Numbered from the stretch's first letter, positions 37,525 through 47,654 are shown. The stretch is 64,000 bases of DNA from Bordetella sp. 02P26C-1 (GCF_009763255.1 NZ_WSJB01000004.1:142002-206001), one strand, 5' to 3'. A program made the numbers and translations. The notes: generated by a model not told the origin, from the letters alone.

Positions 37525-37558
37525 CGCGTGACCTGATTTTCAATAAAGGAAGTACGAC

Positions 37559-38398
37559 ATGGACGCGATCTACTGGCACGATGGCCAATGGATGACCGAG
37601 AATCCCAAACTGCTGGGCCCGGCCGATCACGCATTCTGGATGGCGAGCATGGTATTTGACGGTGCGCGCGCGTTTGACGGATTGACGCCCGATCTGGATC
37701 TGCACTGCCAACGGGTAGTGCGCTCGGCGCAGAAGATGTTGATGAAGCCGCAACTCAGCTGGGAAGCTATCCGCGACTTGAGCTTGGAGGCCGTGGCGAA
37801 GTTTCCAGCGGGCGAGGCACTTTATATCAAACCGATGTTCTTCTGTGCGGATGGGTTCTTGTTGCCGGACGCGGACAAGACACAATTCGTTCTGCATGTG
37901 TTCAAGGTGCCCATGCCCGGCGAGCAAGGGTTCTCAGCCTGCTTTTCCAGTTTCGCCCGAGCATGGTCGAACATGGCGCCGACGGATGCCAAGGCGTCGT
38001 GCCTCTATCCCAATGGGCAACGCGCTATTCGCGAGGCGGTGGAAAAGGGATTCGACAACGCGATCATGTTCGACGGCGATGGCAACATCGCTGAATTCGC
38101 CACATCGAATCTCTGGATCGCTAAAGATGGCATCGTAGCAACGCCAGTCGATAACGGCACGTTCTTGAACGGCATTACCCGTCAGCGCGTTCTCGCTTTA
38201 CTGCGTGCAGATGGCGTACAAGTTGAAGAACGCACCATCACTCGCGCGGATGTGGAGCAGGCGGATGAAGTCTTCTCTACTGGCAATTATGGCAAGGTTG
38301 TCCATGTGAATCGCGTGGAGGATCGTGCGCTGGAGTATGGGCCGTTTGCTCGGCGGGCGCACCGGTTGTATATGGAGTTCGCTCGGCGCGGCAACTAG
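37559..38398 (+). CDS. Class IV PLP aminotransferase, branched-chain-aminotransferase-like
   Basis: Fold-type IV transaminase of 279 residues. The block TDAKASCLYPNGQRAIREAV contains the expected PLP lysine, and the downstream GFDNAIMFDGDGNIAEFATSNLW matches the GxD-A-x-x-D-x-x-G-x-x-x-E-x-x-x-x-N family pattern. It is shorter than E. coli IlvE (309) and the N-terminal part is DxxFWMASMVFDGARAF instead of the usual HYG-SVFEG, so it may be a D-amino-acid or specialised transaminase. AAAGGA precedes the ATG. The gap to the binding-protein gene is 34 bases, so they are probably co-transcribed. Confidence 0.87.
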   Translation: MDAIYWHDGQWMTENPKLLGPADHAFWMASMVFDGARAFDGLTPDLDLHCQRVVRSAQKMLMKPQLSWEAIRDLSLEAVAKFPAGEALYIKPMFFCADGFLLPDADKTQFVLHVFKVPMPGEQGFSACFSSFARAWSNMAPTDAKASCLYPNGQRAIREAVEKGFDNAIMFDGDGNIAEFATSNLWIAKDGIVATPVDNGTFLNGITRQRVLALLRADGVQVEERTITRADVEQADEVFSTGNYGKVVHVNRVEDRALEYGPFARRAHRLYMEFARRGN

Positions 38399-38528
38399 GC
38401 TATGAGCGGGCGTAGGCGTTGTGTACTTGCGCTGACGTTGATTGGTGCGGTATTGAGTGCATAGCGCTGGCTTCGGCTCCGGTGGTTCGGGCGTTCTCGA
38501 TTCGGGCGTAGATTGGGTTCTTTAGGCG

Positions 38529-38655
38529 CGGGAGCCGGGCAGAAAAGGGGCACCGGCCCTGTCGCAGCGGCTCGGCCCATGATCAGGGGCCTCGGTCCCC
38601 TTCGGGGACTTCCCGCCGCTCAACGGGCCGGTGCCCCTTTTCTGCCCGGCTCCCG
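38529..38655 (-). repeat. Palindromic element P-a (65-base core, 31-base perfect arms)
   Basis: Arms 38529-38559 and 38625-38655 are perfectly complementary over 31 bases. The core 38560-38624 is exactly 65 bases. Read on the minus strand it contains GAGCGGCGGGAAGTCCCC, a perfect small hairpin GTCCCC-GAA-GGGGAC and the palindrome TGATCA inside GGCCC/GGGCC. The core is nearly the same as that at 38810-38874, but beyond the CCGGCCC next to the core the arms are different. Confidence 0.88.
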
Positions 38656-38792
38656 CTTGCGTTAGCGTCAAGAGGACGAGTCCAAACGCCGTGATCGCCT
38701 GCGTTTCTCCGGGAATGACATGTACGTTCTGAAGTGCGTAGCGTGCGCATGCGCGCAGCGCGCTAACCGTGGCCTGGCCTCAGCGTGAGTCC

Positions 38793-38891
38793 GTGGGCGA
38801 TGCCGGCCCGTAGAGCGACGGGAAGTCCCCGAAGGAGACCGAGGCCCCTGATCATGGGCCGAGCCGTTGCGACAGGGCCGGCATCGCCCAC
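38793..38891 (+). repeat. Palindromic element P-b (same 65-base core, different 17-base arms)
   Basis: Arms 38793-38809 and 38875-38891 are perfectly complementary over 17 bases. The core 38810-38874 is 65 bases and matches the reverse complement of 38560-38624 at all but a few positions. One internal stem differs by a compensating pair: GCGACGG/CCGTTGC here against GCGGCGG/CCGCTGC in the other copy. Confidence 0.88.
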
Positions 38892-39025
38892 GCACACCGC
38901 CCCCGGACGCCAAAAGAACCCAACCCTAAGCCAGCAAGAAGCTCTAAACGCACACCCCCAGCAACAGCCCACCACCTACCCAAAAGCCAAACCTAAACGA
39001 CAAACCCACGCACATCGAAAGCCCA

Positions 39026-39796
39026 TCACCCCGCAGCCCCCTTCCCAAACCCCAGATAGCTCTCGATCACCCGGGGATTCCCCGCCAGCTCCCGCGCTGG
39101 CCCATGCAGCACCACCTCGCCCGTCTCCAGCACATACCCATAATCCGCCACCTGCAGCGCCGCCCGCGCGTTCTGCTCTACCAGCAGTATCGCCACACCC
39201 GTCTCCCGCAACCGAGAAATGATGTGGAAAATTTCGCGCACGATACGCGGCGCCAGGCCCAGACTAGGCTCATCCAGCATCAACACTCGAGGCTTTGCCA
39301 TCAAGGCACGCCCCACGGCCAGCATCTGGCGCTCGCCCCCCGACAAAGTGCCAGCCTCCTGCCGCCGCCGCTCCCGCAAACGCGGAAACAAGGTAAACAC
39401 CTCGTCCAACGTATCGCGCCATCCGCTCTCACGCGCCCGATAACGACGGAATCCGCCTAACAACAGGTTGTCTTCCACGGACATGCTGCCAAACAGCTCA
39501 CGGCGCTCCGGGACCAACGACATCCCCGCCGCCACGCGTCGCTCAACCAGCCAATTCGATACATCCTGTCCCGCGTAGTGCACCGCACCCGCTGCATGGC
39601 CGGTGGTCGGTAACGCTCCCATCATGGCGTTGAGCAGCGTCGATTTACCCGCGCCATTCGCGCCAATAACCGTGACAATGCTGCCCGGCGCCACGGTCAG
39701 ACTCGCGTTATTCAACGCGTTCACTTTGCCATATCGTGCGGTCAGCCCACGTACGTCGAGCACGACCTTCTGGTTCGGTGCTTGTGCTTGCGTCAT
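39026..39796 (-). CDS. livF: HAAT ABC transporter ATPase LivF, system 2
   Basis: ATPase subunit of the second transporter, 256 residues, with canonical Walker [10 protein letters not shown], signature [15 protein letters not shown] and Walker [14 protein letters not shown]. Last gene of the minus-strand operon binding protein-livH-livM/livG fusion-livF. Its ATG overlaps the stop of the fusion gene by ATGA (39793-39796). Confidence 0.95.
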   Translation of the reverse strand: MTQAQAPNQKVVLDVRGLTARYGKVNALNNASLTVAPGSIVTVIGANGAGKSTLLNAMMGALPTTGHAAGAVHYAGQDVSNWLVERRVAAGMSLVPERRELFGSMSVEDNLLLGGFRRYRARESGWRDTLDEVFTLFPRLRERRRQEAGTLSGGERQMLAVGRALMAKPRVLMLDEPSLGLAPRIVREIFHIISRLRETGVAILLVEQNARAALQVADYGYVLETGEVVLHGPARELAGNPRVIESYLGFGKGAAG

Positions 39797-41631
39797 GCTG
39801 CGCTCCCGGTAGTCGCTTCGGCGCGCTCAGGCTCGGGCAGGTCATCGTCGATACCCCCCAAGTAAGCCTCCAACACCGCAGGATTCTTCTGCACATCGGC
39901 CGGCACGCCTTCGGCCAGCTTCGTGCCAAAGTCCATGACCACCAGATGATTGGTTAACCGCATGACGAAGTCCATATCGTGCTCTACCAACAAAATGCTC
40001 ATGCCTTCCTCACGCAGCTGCTCGAGCACCTGAGCCAGTTCCTGCTTTTCTTTGTAGCGCAAGCCAGCCGCCGGCTCGTCCAGCAACAGCAAGGTCGGAT
40101 CACTGGCCAACGCGCGGGCGATTTCCAGAATACGCTGCTGGCCAAGCGCCAGATTGCCCGCTTGCTCGTAGAGGTAATCACCCAAGCCCACCCGCTGCAG
40201 TTGCGTGGCGGCCTCGTGCAGCAGTCTGGCCTCTTGAGCACGGTCGCTATGCAAGGCGCCCGACACCACACCAACATGGGCACGCATATGCGCACCGAGC
40301 GCAACGTTTTCCAGCACGGACATACCGGGCAGCAGTTGCACGTGCTGGAACGTACGACCTACACCCAGGCGGGCAATTTCACGCGCGCTGCGCCCGGAGA
40401 TGTTTTCACCGAAGAAACACACGCGCCCGCGCGTCAGTGGCAACACGCCACTGATCAGGTTAAAGGTGGTGCTCTTACCCGCGCCATTGGGGCCGATCAA
40501 GCCAACAATCTCGCCGGCACGCACATCGAAAGAAATATCGTTGACCGCCACCAGCCCGCCGAACTCTTTGCGGATCTCCTGGACCTCGAGCACGAGATCA
40601 CCCCGCCTCGGCCGTTCGCGCTGCGGCAATGGCTGCGCCGCAGGCGGAGGAGCGAGCTGACGGCGCTGACCCGCGCCACCCGTCACACGCGCCCAAGCCG
40701 ACGCCAGAATCGGCCATAGCCCATGCCCGGCATATTGCAACATGACAATCATCAAGACACCGAAAACGATAAGCTCGAAGTTCGCATTGGTGTCCAACAA
40801 TTTCGGCAACAGATTCTGCAGCTGATCCTTCAATCCCAGAATCACCGCTGATCCAACTACCGCACCCCACACATGCCCAGCACCGCCCACCACGGCCATG
40901 AACAAATACTCAATACCGTAGTTCAACCCAAACGGACTGGGGCTGACAGCGCGCTGCATATGCGCGTAAATCCATCCCGACAAGCAGGCCAATAGCGCCG
41001 CCCATACAAAGATCACGATCTTGTACGAAGCGGTATCCACGCCCATCGACTCGGCCATGCCCGCGCCGCTCTTCAATGCGCGGATCGCCCGGCCCGGACG
41101 CGAGCTCAACAAATTGCTGGTCGCCCACAAGGACAACAACAGCAGCACCCAGATCAGGTAGTAGATATGCCGTCCGCTCGCAAGCGAAAAGCCGAACACA
41201 TTGATCGGCTGCAGCCCCGCGATGCCATCATGCTTGCCGAGCCAGTCCAGATTGCCGAACAGATAAAACAGCGACAGGCCCCATGCGATCGTGCCCAGCG
41301 GCAGATAATGGCCCGACAGCCTTAGGGTGATCAGCCCCAGTAAATACGCCACGCCCGCGGTCAACAACAACCCCGCGATCAATGCCAGCCAAGGCGACGC
41401 ATCATAGTGACTCGTCAACACCGCCGTCGTGTAAGCACCCAGGCCCACGAATGCCGCCTGGCCGAACGAGGTCAGGCCACCTACCCCGGTCAGCAAGACC
41501 AGCCCCAACGCCACCATCGCGGCCAGGCCGATGTAGTTCAGTTGGGTGATCCAGAATTCAGGCGTGGACGGCAGCGCCGGCAACACGGCCAGCACGACGA
41601 TAAAAACAAACAAAGGAATACGGTTGCTCAT
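39793..41631 (-). CDS. Fused HAAT permease-ATPase (LivM-LivG), system 2
   Basis: One chain of 612 residues holds both the LivM permease and the LivG ATPase. Residues about 1-315 are membrane segments with [17 protein letters not shown] (LivM motif) and the coupling loop [20 protein letters not shown] Pro/Arg/Gln-rich linker at about 320-345 joins the ATPase, with Walker [10 protein letters not shown], signature [15 protein letters not shown] and Walker [12 protein letters not shown]. The frame is continuous and both halves are full length, so this is a real fusion and not a frameshift. Such fusions are known in the HAAT family. The start lies five bases after the livH stop. Confidence 0.95.
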   Translation of the reverse strand: MSNRIPLFVFIVVLAVLPALPSTPEFWITQLNYIGLAAMVALGLVLLTGVGGLTSFGQAAFVGLGAYTTAVLTSHYDASPWLALIAGLLLTAGVAYLLGLITLRLSGHYLPLGTIAWGLSLFYLFGNLDWLGKHDGIAGLQPINVFGFSLASGRHIYYLIWVLLLLSLWATSNLLSSRPGRAIRALKSGAGMAESMGVDTASYKIVIFVWAALLACLSGWIYAHMQRAVSPSPFGLNYGIEYLFMAVVGGAGHVWGAVVGSAVILGLKDQLQNLLPKLLDTNANFELIVFGVLMIVMLQYAGHGLWPILASAWARVTGGAGQRRQLAPPPAAQPLPQRERPRRGDLVLEVQEIRKEFGGLVAVNDISFDVRAGEIVGLIGPNGAGKSTTFNLISGVLPLTRGRVCFFGENISGRSAREIARLGVGRTFQHVQLLPGMSVLENVALGAHMRAHVGVVSGALHSDRAQEARLLHEAATQLQRVGLGDYLYEQAGNLALGQQRILEIARALASDPTLLLLDEPAAGLRYKEKQELAQVLEQLREEGMSILLVEHDMDFVMRLTNHLVVMDFGTKLAEGVPADVQKNPAVLEAYLGGIDDDLPEPERAEATTGSAA

Positions 41632-41636
41632 GACGC

Positions 41637-42674
41637 TTACTCCTCGTCATCCGAAGCGTGGCTGCCGAACGACCGCCACACGAGCACCGGAATGATCAAC
41701 GTGAACACTATGACTTCCTTATAGGCGCTCGCCCAGAACGAGGCAAAGGCCTCCAGCACGCCCACCAGTATCGCGCCGGCCGCGGCCACCGGATAACTCG
41801 CCAGCCCGCCGATGATCGCGCCGACAAAGCCTTTCAGGCCAATCAAGAAGCCCGTGTCGTAATACACCGTCGTAATCGGCGCGATAAGCATGCCGGACAT
41901 GGCGCCAATGGCCACCGCCAATGTGAACGTCAGGCTCCCCGACATCGTGGTGCTGATGCCCACCAGCCTTGCGCCGCGGCGATTCACCGCCGTTGCGCGC
42001 AGGGCACGGCCATACAGCGTCTTGCCGAAAAACACCCACAGCGCCACGATTAGCAGTGCACATGTGCCCACCACGAACAGGCTTTGCGCCGACCACGTCG
42101 CCGGGCCAAGATCAAACTGACCGCTCACGAACGCCGGCGTGCGCCAGCCTTCCGCGCCAAAAAACACCAGCGCCAGTCCCAGCAACGCAAAATGCAACGC
42201 CACCGAGACGATGAGCAATACCAATACCGTGGCCTCGGCCAGCGGTTGATAAACAATGCGATAGACCATCGGCCCCATCGGGATAATGAGCACCAAAGTC
42301 AGCAGCATGTTCAGCCAGAGCGAGGTATCCGGCGCGGCATAGGCGGTAGCCAGCCACAGCAGCGCGAGCGGCACCGCGACGCAGGTGAGCAGCACCTTGG
42401 GCATGGCTGACCAGCTGCCAGTGCGCAGCGCCCGCACGATCTCCATTACCAACACCACCGCGCCCATCAGGGGCAGCAGATAAGCGGTTCCCGGCACGCG
42501 CCCGTTGACAAGCATCGCCAATGTCAACGCCCCAAATGCGACGAACTCGCCCTGAGGAATGAAAATGACCCGGGTGACGGTGAACACCAGCACCAGCGCC
42601 ATTCCCAACAGTGCATAGATGGCGCCGTTGACGATGCCATCCTGCAGCAGGATGAGGGCAATAGAAAAATCCAT
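41637..42674 (-). CDS. livH: HAAT ABC transporter permease LivH, system 2
   Basis: Inner-membrane permease of 345 residues, longer than LivH of system 1 (295). It starts with the family pattern ([42 protein letters not shown]). An extra hydrophobic stretch around residues 55-120 accounts for the length. The coupling loop is [20 protein letters not shown]. The gene follows the binding-protein gene after a 220-base gap with two hairpins and precedes the fused LivM-LivG. Confidence 0.93.
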   Translation of the reverse strand: MDFSIALILLQDGIVNGAIYALLGMALVLVFTVTRVIFIPQGEFVAFGALTLAMLVNGRVPGTAYLLPLMGAVVLVMEIVRALRTGSWSAMPKVLLTCVAVPLALLWLATAYAAPDTSLWLNMLLTLVLIIPMGPMVYRIVYQPLAEATVLVLLIVSVALHFALLGLALVFFGAEGWRTPAFVSGQFDLGPATWSAQSLFVVGTCALLIVALWVFFGKTLYGRALRATAVNRRGARLVGISTTMSGSLTFTLAVAIGAMSGMLIAPITTVYYDTGFLIGLKGFVGAIIGGLASYPVAAAGAILVGVLEAFASFWASAYKEVIVFTLIIPVLVWRSFGSHASDDEE

Positions 42675-42827
42675 GAAACCGCCTTAAGAGTTGCTAACGA
42701 GCGCCCCAGATTGACATGACCCAAGCCGCCCAATGCGGATCCTATGCCTGCCTGAAGCGGAAATTCCATTCGCGGGCGGCAGCGTTGTAACGTTATCGGC
42801 CCGCGCGGAATTATCGCGGATAAGACA

Positions 42828-42847
42828 CACCGGCCAAAAGGCCGGTG
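42828..42847 (-). terminator. Second hairpin after the binding-protein gene of system 2
   Basis: CACCGGCC (42828-42835) and GGCCGGTG (42840-42847) form an 8-base stem with an AAAA loop on the plus strand (TTTT on the transcript strand). It lies between the binding-protein gene and livH. Confidence 0.55.
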
Positions 42848-42855
42848 CGAAAGAA

Positions 42856-42887
42856 ATCGCCGATACGCTTGCCCCCGTATCGGCGAT
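42856..42887 (-). terminator. Hairpin directly after the binding-protein stop of system 2
   Basis: ATCGCCGATACG (42856-42867) pairs perfectly with CGTATCGGCGAT (42876-42887) around an 8-base loop, seven bases past the stop codon of the binding-protein gene. There is no T-run, so it probably protects the 3' end of the binding-protein message and lowers permease expression. Confidence 0.65.
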
Positions 42888-42894
42888 CGATCCA

Positions 42895-44061
42895 TTAAAG
42901 GTCCGGCTGGTACACCCACTTGCCATTATCGACCTTTACCATCACGCGGGAACGATCATCAAAACCGGCATGATCCGTCGGGCTCATATTGAATACGCCC
43001 TGCGATGCCGGCAGGTTCTTGATGTTCTCCAACGCATCGCGCAGCGCGGCGCGGAATTCCGGCGTGCCGGGCTTGGCGCCGCTCTTGAGCGCTTCGGGCA
43101 CGGCGGCCACGATCAGTTGACCGGCATCCCACATGTGCCCGCCAAACGTATTGGTGGTGCCCGCGCCGTACTTACCCTCATAGGCTTGGGTATAGGCCAA
43201 CGCGGATTTCTTGACCGGGTTGCTATCGGGCAGCTGAGCCGCTACCAGCAGCGGTCCGGCTGGCAACAGCATGCCGTTGCAATCGGCGCCGCAAACACGC
43301 AGCACATCATTATTGGCCGCGCCATGGGTCTGATAGATCGTGCCCTTATAGTTGCGCGCGCGCAGTTCTTTTTGCGGCAGCGCCGAAGGCGTGCCGGCGC
43401 CCGCGATCAGGATGGCATCCGGTTTGGCGCCAACCAACTTGAGGACCTGACCGGTGACGCTGGTGTCCGTGCGGCCGTATTTCTCGATCGCGCTGATCTC
43501 GATGCCCTTGCTCTTGACCGCATCTTGCATCACGGCCAGCCAGCCATCGCCGTACGCGTCGGCAAAGCCGATAAAGCCCAGTTTCTTGACGCCAGCCTTG
43601 GCCATGGCGTCGGCCAGCGCGCTCGCCATCAAGGCATCGTTTTGCGGAGTCTTGAAGACCCAGCGGCGCTTGTCGTCCACCGGTTCGACAATCTTGGAAC
43701 TGGCGGCCACACTGATCATCGGCACCTTGGCCTCGCTCGCCACATCGACCATGGCCAGCGAACCCGGGGTGATGGAAGTGCCCACCAGCACATCGACCTT
43801 GTCGTCAGACACCAGCTTGCGCGAGTTCTTCACGGCCTGAGTGGTGTCGGTGGCATCGTCCAGCACGATCCATTCGATTTTTTGACCGGCCACCTCAGTC
43901 GGCAACAAGGCGACGGTGTTGCGCTCGGGGATACCCAAGGACGCGGCCGGCCCGGTGCTCGCCACCGTGACACCCACCTTGACCTGCGCGCTCGCCATCA
44001 AGGGCAGGCTCAGCGCAAGCGCGCCAGCCAACGCGGACAAGCCGAAATTTTTGCGACTCAT
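42895..44061 (-). CDS. HAAT-family substrate-binding protein, system 2
   Basis: Periplasmic binding protein of 388 residues (Peripla_BP_6). The signal peptide ends ASA near residue 26 and the mature protein starts QVKVGVTVASTGPAASLGIPERN. The start is set at 44061 by AGGAG upstream; the open frame continues 18 codons without similarity. One pair of cysteines (CGADC) near residue 250 may be a disulfide. First gene of the minus-strand system-2 operon. The ligand is unknown; branched-chain amino acids or aromatic acids are possible. Confidence 0.93.
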   Translation of the reverse strand: MSRKNFGLSALAGALALSLPLMASAQVKVGVTVASTGPAASLGIPERNTVALLPTEVAGQKIEWIVLDDATDTTQAVKNSRKLVSDDKVDVLVGTSITPGSLAMVDVASEAKVPMISVAASSKIVEPVDDKRRWVFKTPQNDALMASALADAMAKAGVKKLGFIGFADAYGDGWLAVMQDAVKSKGIEISAIEKYGRTDTSVTGQVLKLVGAKPDAILIAGAGTPSALPQKELRARNYKGTIYQTHGAANNDVLRVCGADCNGMLLPAGPLLVAAQLPDSNPVKKSALAYTQAYEGKYGAGTTNTFGGHMWDAGQLIVAAVPEALKSGAKPGTPEFRAALRDALENIKNLPASQGVFNMSPTDHAGFDDRSRVMVKVDNGKWVYQPDL

Positions 44062-44298
44062 ATTGTTGTCTCCTGTGAGCTCTTTGTTGTTGGACCCTGA
44101 CGGACGCGAGCTCAATTAAAGTTATACAAAAAAAACGATACCTGGCCTTGAAATGTATCAAATGCCGGTACTATCCACCCCCCGTGACTTCCCTAATCGA
44201 CTTCACCGCCAAACAATACCCGGATTGCGCAATCCGGAGCGGTAAAATCAAACGCATTCAACAATAACGAATTTTTCACCGCGTGCGGAGACCCGTCA

Positions 44299-44862
44299 TT
44301 AAGGGGATTCCCGCAGAACCGGCCACACGCGCTCGACCCGCCACGCCGCCCAGCTCGCGACTGCCACTTTGACCAGATCGCCCGGAATAAAGACCAGCAT
44401 CGCCATCGCCGCTTTCGCAATAGGCATTTGCGTGACAGCCGCGAGCCACGGCACCCCGATCAGGTACACCATGCCTATGCCGCCCGCCACGCAGGCGACG
44501 GCATATCCGGCCAAGGGCCGCGCGCCTTGCATCGGAAAACGCACCAAGGTCCGCGCCATCCAGCCGGTCACGAAGGCGCCCAACGCCATTCCGATCAGGA
44601 AACCGCCCGTGGGGCCGAAAAACACTCCCAACCCGCCCCGGCCGCCGGGCAGCACGGGCAGGCCAATAGCGGCAAGCGCGAGATAAAGCAGGCATGCCAG
44701 GCCGCCTCTGACCGGACCGAGCATGGCGCCAGTCAGCATGACGCCCAGGCTCTGCAACGTAACAGGGACCGGAATCGCCGGCAATGGAATCGGCGGGGCC
44801 AGACTCAACACCACGATCAACGCGGCAAAAAGGGCAATCAATACAGTGTCTTTAGTTTTCAT
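44299..44862 (-). CDS. bioY: Biotin ECF transporter substrate-binding component BioY
   Basis: Membrane S-component that binds biotin with high affinity. The 187-residue protein has six predicted membrane helices and the BioY patterns VPVTLQSLGVMLTGAMLGP and GGRGGLGVFFGPTGGFLIG. It is the last gene of the minus-strand order bioM-bioN-bioY, separated from bioN by 142 bases, so it may have its own promoter as well. BioMNY is known from Rhizobiales and betaproteobacteria. Confidence 0.94.
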   Translation of the reverse strand: MKTKDTVLIALFAALIVVLSLAPPIPLPAIPVPVTLQSLGVMLTGAMLGPVRGGLACLLYLALAAIGLPVLPGGRGGLGVFFGPTGGFLIGMALGAFVTGWMARTLVRFPMQGARPLAGYAVACVAGGIGMVYLIGVPWLAAVTQMPIAKAAMAMLVFIPGDLVKVAVASWAAWRVERVWPVLRESP

Positions 44863-45004
44863 ATTGGGTTCCTAAACTATCGTCGTAGGGATATTTCGGC
44901 GCTTGCTTCTAAAGGAGCGGAAATCGCGATACAGCCACCATGTGCCGTAAGCCCTGCTCTTGGAAGCGCCATATTGAGCTGAGCCACGCGAAACTTTTCT
45001 CCCA

Positions 45005-45607
45005 TTACTGTCCGCCGCGCGCGTCAATGGCCTGGGCGACTTGCTCGGCGCGCTTTAGCGTTCTGACAACCAGCGGCACCAATAAGGCCAACGGATGCTT
45101 GGCCAGCCCCCGCGCCGCCTGCGCTTCACGAATTTCCTGATACTGCCGCCAAATCTCGGGCACAAAGCGCAAGGTCAACGCGAGCGCGAGTGCCACTTTA
45201 CCGGCATTGACCCAGCCTAGCCGCTCCAGAGGCGTCAGCGCGCGTTCGCAGGCCGCGACCAGATCCGCACTGCGCGTGGAAAGCGTCACCGCCATCGCCA
45301 GTGCCACCAGCACCCCGATGCGCAATAACACCACGGCAGCGTGCATCCACCCCTGAAATACCGCCGAAAAAAAACCGATAGCCGCCAGTACCCACACCAG
45401 CCCGCGCACCTGCCGCCACCATGACGCGGCGCTCACGCCAGTCAACACCACCAGCGCCGCCGCGAACGCCATCGCTCCTGCCAGAATCCAAAGATTTTGT
45501 ACAAAGAAGAGCGCGATCCCCGCCGCCACCAGCGCCGCGAGTTTTGCTCCCGCCGGCATCCGGTGCAGCCAGCGGTCTCCTTGTATATAGAGCGGATCGA
45601 GCATCAT
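45005..45607 (-). CDS. bioN: Biotin ECF transporter transmembrane component BioN
   Basis: Energy-coupling T-component (EcfT family), 200 residues. It has hydrophobic segments and the C-terminal coupling helix region with EAQAARGL, the conserved Ala-Arg-Gly signature that docks on the ATPases, and a second AIDARGG motif. The start overlaps the bioM stop by ATGA (45604-45607); a second ATG is the very next codon. Confidence 0.92.
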   Translation of the reverse strand: MMLDPLYIQGDRWLHRMPAGAKLAALVAAGIALFFVQNLWILAGAMAFAAALVVLTGVSAASWWRQVRGLVWVLAAIGFFSAVFQGWMHAAVVLLRIGVLVALAMAVTLSTRSADLVAACERALTPLERLGWVNAGKVALALALTLRFVPEIWRQYQEIREAQAARGLAKHPLALLVPLVVRTLKRAEQVAQAIDARGGQ

Positions 45608-46281
45608 GCGCAGTGCTCGCAATACCAACGCAAAGCCGGACCCGGCGTATCGTCGGCCGCCACCTGGCCGTCCACGACCACCAGCACCCGGTCAAAATCG
45701 CGCAACAGGTCCAGATCGTGCGTCACCACCACCGCCTGCTGCGCCAGCCCCTCAATCGCGCGCGCGACGCGGTTGCGATTGCGCAGATCCAGCTGAGTGG
45801 TGGGCTCGTCAAACACCACCAAGGACGGTTGCATCACCAGGACAGAGGCCATGGCCACCAGCTGACATTCGCCCCCGGACAAGGAGTGACTGGCGCGGTC
45901 CGCGAGATGCCCTACCCCCATCGCGTCCAGGCACGCTTGAATGCGTCGCGCGGATTCATCGGCCGGCAGGCGTTGCGGCTTCAGCCCGAACGCCATGTCC
46001 TCCCGCACGATAGGGAATACGATCTGATTTTCAGGATTCTGAAAAACGAATCCCACCTGCCGGCGGATCGCCTTCAGATCCTGGCGCGTATCCAGGCCGT
46101 CCAGGCGCACCCGCCCCTCGGTCGGCAGCACCAGCCCATTCAGCAGTTTGGCCATCGTGCTCTTGCCGGCACCGTTGGGGCCGACAATGCCGATACGATG
46201 CTCGCCCAAGCTGGCGCTCACGCCTCGCAGGGCCTGGGCGTGCGGCGTGGCGACAACGACGCGTTCAAAGTCGATTAACAT
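45604..46281 (-). CDS. bioM: Biotin ECF transporter ATPase BioM
   Basis: ATPase of the energy-coupling module, 225 residues. Walker A is GPNGAGKST, the Q-loop is [14 protein letters not shown] (typical EcfA form), the signature is [12 protein letters not shown] and Walker [13 protein letters not shown]. It is the first gene of bioMNY and is divergent from msrB with a 63-base gap. Confidence 0.94.
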   Translation of the reverse strand: MLIDFERVVVATPHAQALRGVSASLGEHRIGIVGPNGAGKSTMAKLLNGLVLPTEGRVRLDGLDTRQDLKAIRRQVGFVFQNPENQIVFPIVREDMAFGLKPQRLPADESARRIQACLDAMGVGHLADRASHSLSGGECQLVAMASVLVMQPSLVVFDEPTTQLDLRNRNRVARAIEGLAQQAVVVTHDLDLLRDFDRVLVVVDGQVAADDTPGPALRWYCEHCA

Positions 46282-46344
46282 GGGACGAAATTATGCCCGA
46301 TGCACGGGCAGACCTCTTTCACCGATTTAGGCTCACGACCGGAT

Positions 46345-46746
46345 ATGGAAAAAGTTCGCAAAACTGACGAGGAATGGCGCGCGCAGCTGTCCCCCGAGGA
46401 ATACGTGGTCGCCCGCCAGAAAGGCACCGAACGCGCCTTTACGGGCCGCTATTGGAATACCACCGCGACCGGCATTTACCGATGCGTCGGCTGCGGCACG
46501 CCCTTGTTCGCCTCGGACACCAAATTCGACGCGGGTTGCGGCTGGCCCAGCTATTTCGAACCCATCGATCCCGAACGCGTGCGCGAAGAACGCGACACCT
46601 CCCATGGCATGATCCGCACCGAGGTGCTTTGCAATATTTGCGACGCGCACCTCGGCCACGTCTTCCCCGACGGCCCGGAGCCCACGGGTCTGCGCTACTG
46701 CATTAACTCGCTGTCGCTGAAATTCGAACCGCTCGAAGACGAATGA
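46345..46746 (+). CDS. msrB: Peptide-methionine (R)-S-oxide reductase MsrB
   Basis: Repairs methionine-R-sulfoxide in cytosolic proteins. The 133-residue form starts [11 protein letters not shown]. Zinc cysteines are CVGCG and [15 protein letters not shown] is the substrate pocket and the catalytic Cys is in [11 protein letters not shown]. An earlier in-frame ATG at 46300 would add 15 residues; neither start has a strong ribosome site, and I prefer the family-length one. Coupled to yciB by ATGA. Confidence 0.94.
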   Translation: MEKVRKTDEEWRAQLSPEEYVVARQKGTERAFTGRYWNTTATGIYRCVGCGTPLFASDTKFDAGCGWPSYFEPIDPERVREERDTSHGMIRTEVLCNICDAHLGHVFPDGPEPTGLRYCINSLSLKFEPLEDE

Positions 46747-47330
46747 AGAAATTCCTGTTTGACCTGTTCCCGCTGATTCTTTTCTTCATTGCGTACCGCT
46801 ATGCGGATATCTATACGGCGACCGCGGTAGCCATCGCAGCATCGGTCGGCCAATTCATCTGGCTGCGCGCCACCGGCAAACGCATCGAGATGACGCACTG
46901 GATCAATCTGTCCGTGATCGTGATCTTCGGTGGCGCGACGCTGTGGCTGCACAGCGATGTCTTCATCAAATGGAAGCCCACGGTCCTCTACTGGCTCTTT
47001 GGCGGTGCCCTGCTGGGCGCGCGCTATGTGTTCGGGCGCAACCTCATGCGCAAATTACTAGGGGGACAGTTGGAACTTTCCGCCCCCTTATGGGACAAAC
47101 TCAACTTGAGCTGGTCCTTGTTCTTCGTGGCTGCAGGCGCCGTCAATCTGTATGTGGCGTTTTCCGGCCATTTCACCGAATCGCAATGGGTCAACTTCAA
47201 AGTCTTTGGCCTGATGGGTTTGCTGCTGGTGTTTGTCATTGCACAGTCGTTATGGCTGGGCAAGCACATGCAGCATGTCGAACAGTCCGGCGCCGGCGAA
47301 CGAGATCCACGCCGGCTTGATAAAGATTGA
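46743..47330 (+). CDS. yciB: Inner-membrane septation protein YciB (IspZ)
   Basis: Integral membrane protein of 195 residues, mostly hydrophobic, with the family features LFPLILFF at the N-terminus, [27 protein letters not shown] and [12 protein letters not shown]. It affects cell-envelope integrity and division in enterics. It overlaps msrB by four bases and is followed by bolA and par27, the order seen in related genomes. Confidence 0.95.
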   Translation: MKKFLFDLFPLILFFIAYRYADIYTATAVAIAASVGQFIWLRATGKRIEMTHWINLSVIVIFGGATLWLHSDVFIKWKPTVLYWLFGGALLGARYVFGRNLMRKLLGGQLELSAPLWDKLNLSWSLFFVAAGAVNLYVAFSGHFTESQWVNFKVFGLMGLLLVFVIAQSLWLGKHMQHVEQSGAGERDPRRLDKD

Positions 47331-47366
47331 TTTTCTTGTTTTAACGTTGTTGCTTGCTTTGTTGAG

Positions 47367-47645
47367 ATGTCCGACACGACCGATCGAATTGACTTGATAC
47401 GCAGCCGCTTGGCGCCCTTGGAACCCACGACACTGGACATCCGGGACGACTCGCATTTGCACGCCGGTCATGCCGGAGCCCAAGGTGGCGCCGGTCATTA
47501 CCACGTGCGAATTGTGGCCTCGCGCTTTGCCGGTTTGTCGCCCGTGGCACGACATCGCCTGGTGTATGATCTTTTGCGAGATCTGATCCCTCATCCCATT
47601 CATGCGCTTGCGCTCGATGCCCAAGCACCTCAATCCAATAATTAA
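47367..47645 (+). CDS. BolA family protein
   Basis: Small class II KH-like protein of 92 residues that usually pairs with monothiol glutaredoxins in iron-sulfur handling. The HAGH pattern (DDSHLHAGHAGAQGGAGHYHVRIVA) gives the conserved His residues, and VYDLLRDLIPHPIHALAL is the conserved C-terminal helix. It lies nine bases before par27 and is likely co-transcribed. Confidence 0.92.
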   Translation: MSDTTDRIDLIRSRLAPLEPTTLDIRDDSHLHAGHAGAQGGAGHYHVRIVASRFAGLSPVARHRLVYDLLRDLIPHPIHALALDAQAPQSNN

Positions 47646-47654
47646 AGGAAAACC

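Larger units (their letters stand above)
38399..39025. other. 627-base convergent intergenic region with two palindromic elements
   Basis: Lies between the ends of the aminotransferase gene (+) and livF of system 2 (-). It contains the palindromic elements at 38529-38655 and 38793-38891, which face opposite ways with 137 bases between them. No convincing gene is seen; the open frames here follow the GC-rich repeats. Confidence 0.75.

Noticed and set aside
38399..39025. CRISPR array or integron attC sites for the palindromic repeats
   Set aside because: Only two inverted copies, no regular spacers, no cas genes; no attC core-site sequences and no integrase gene nearby.
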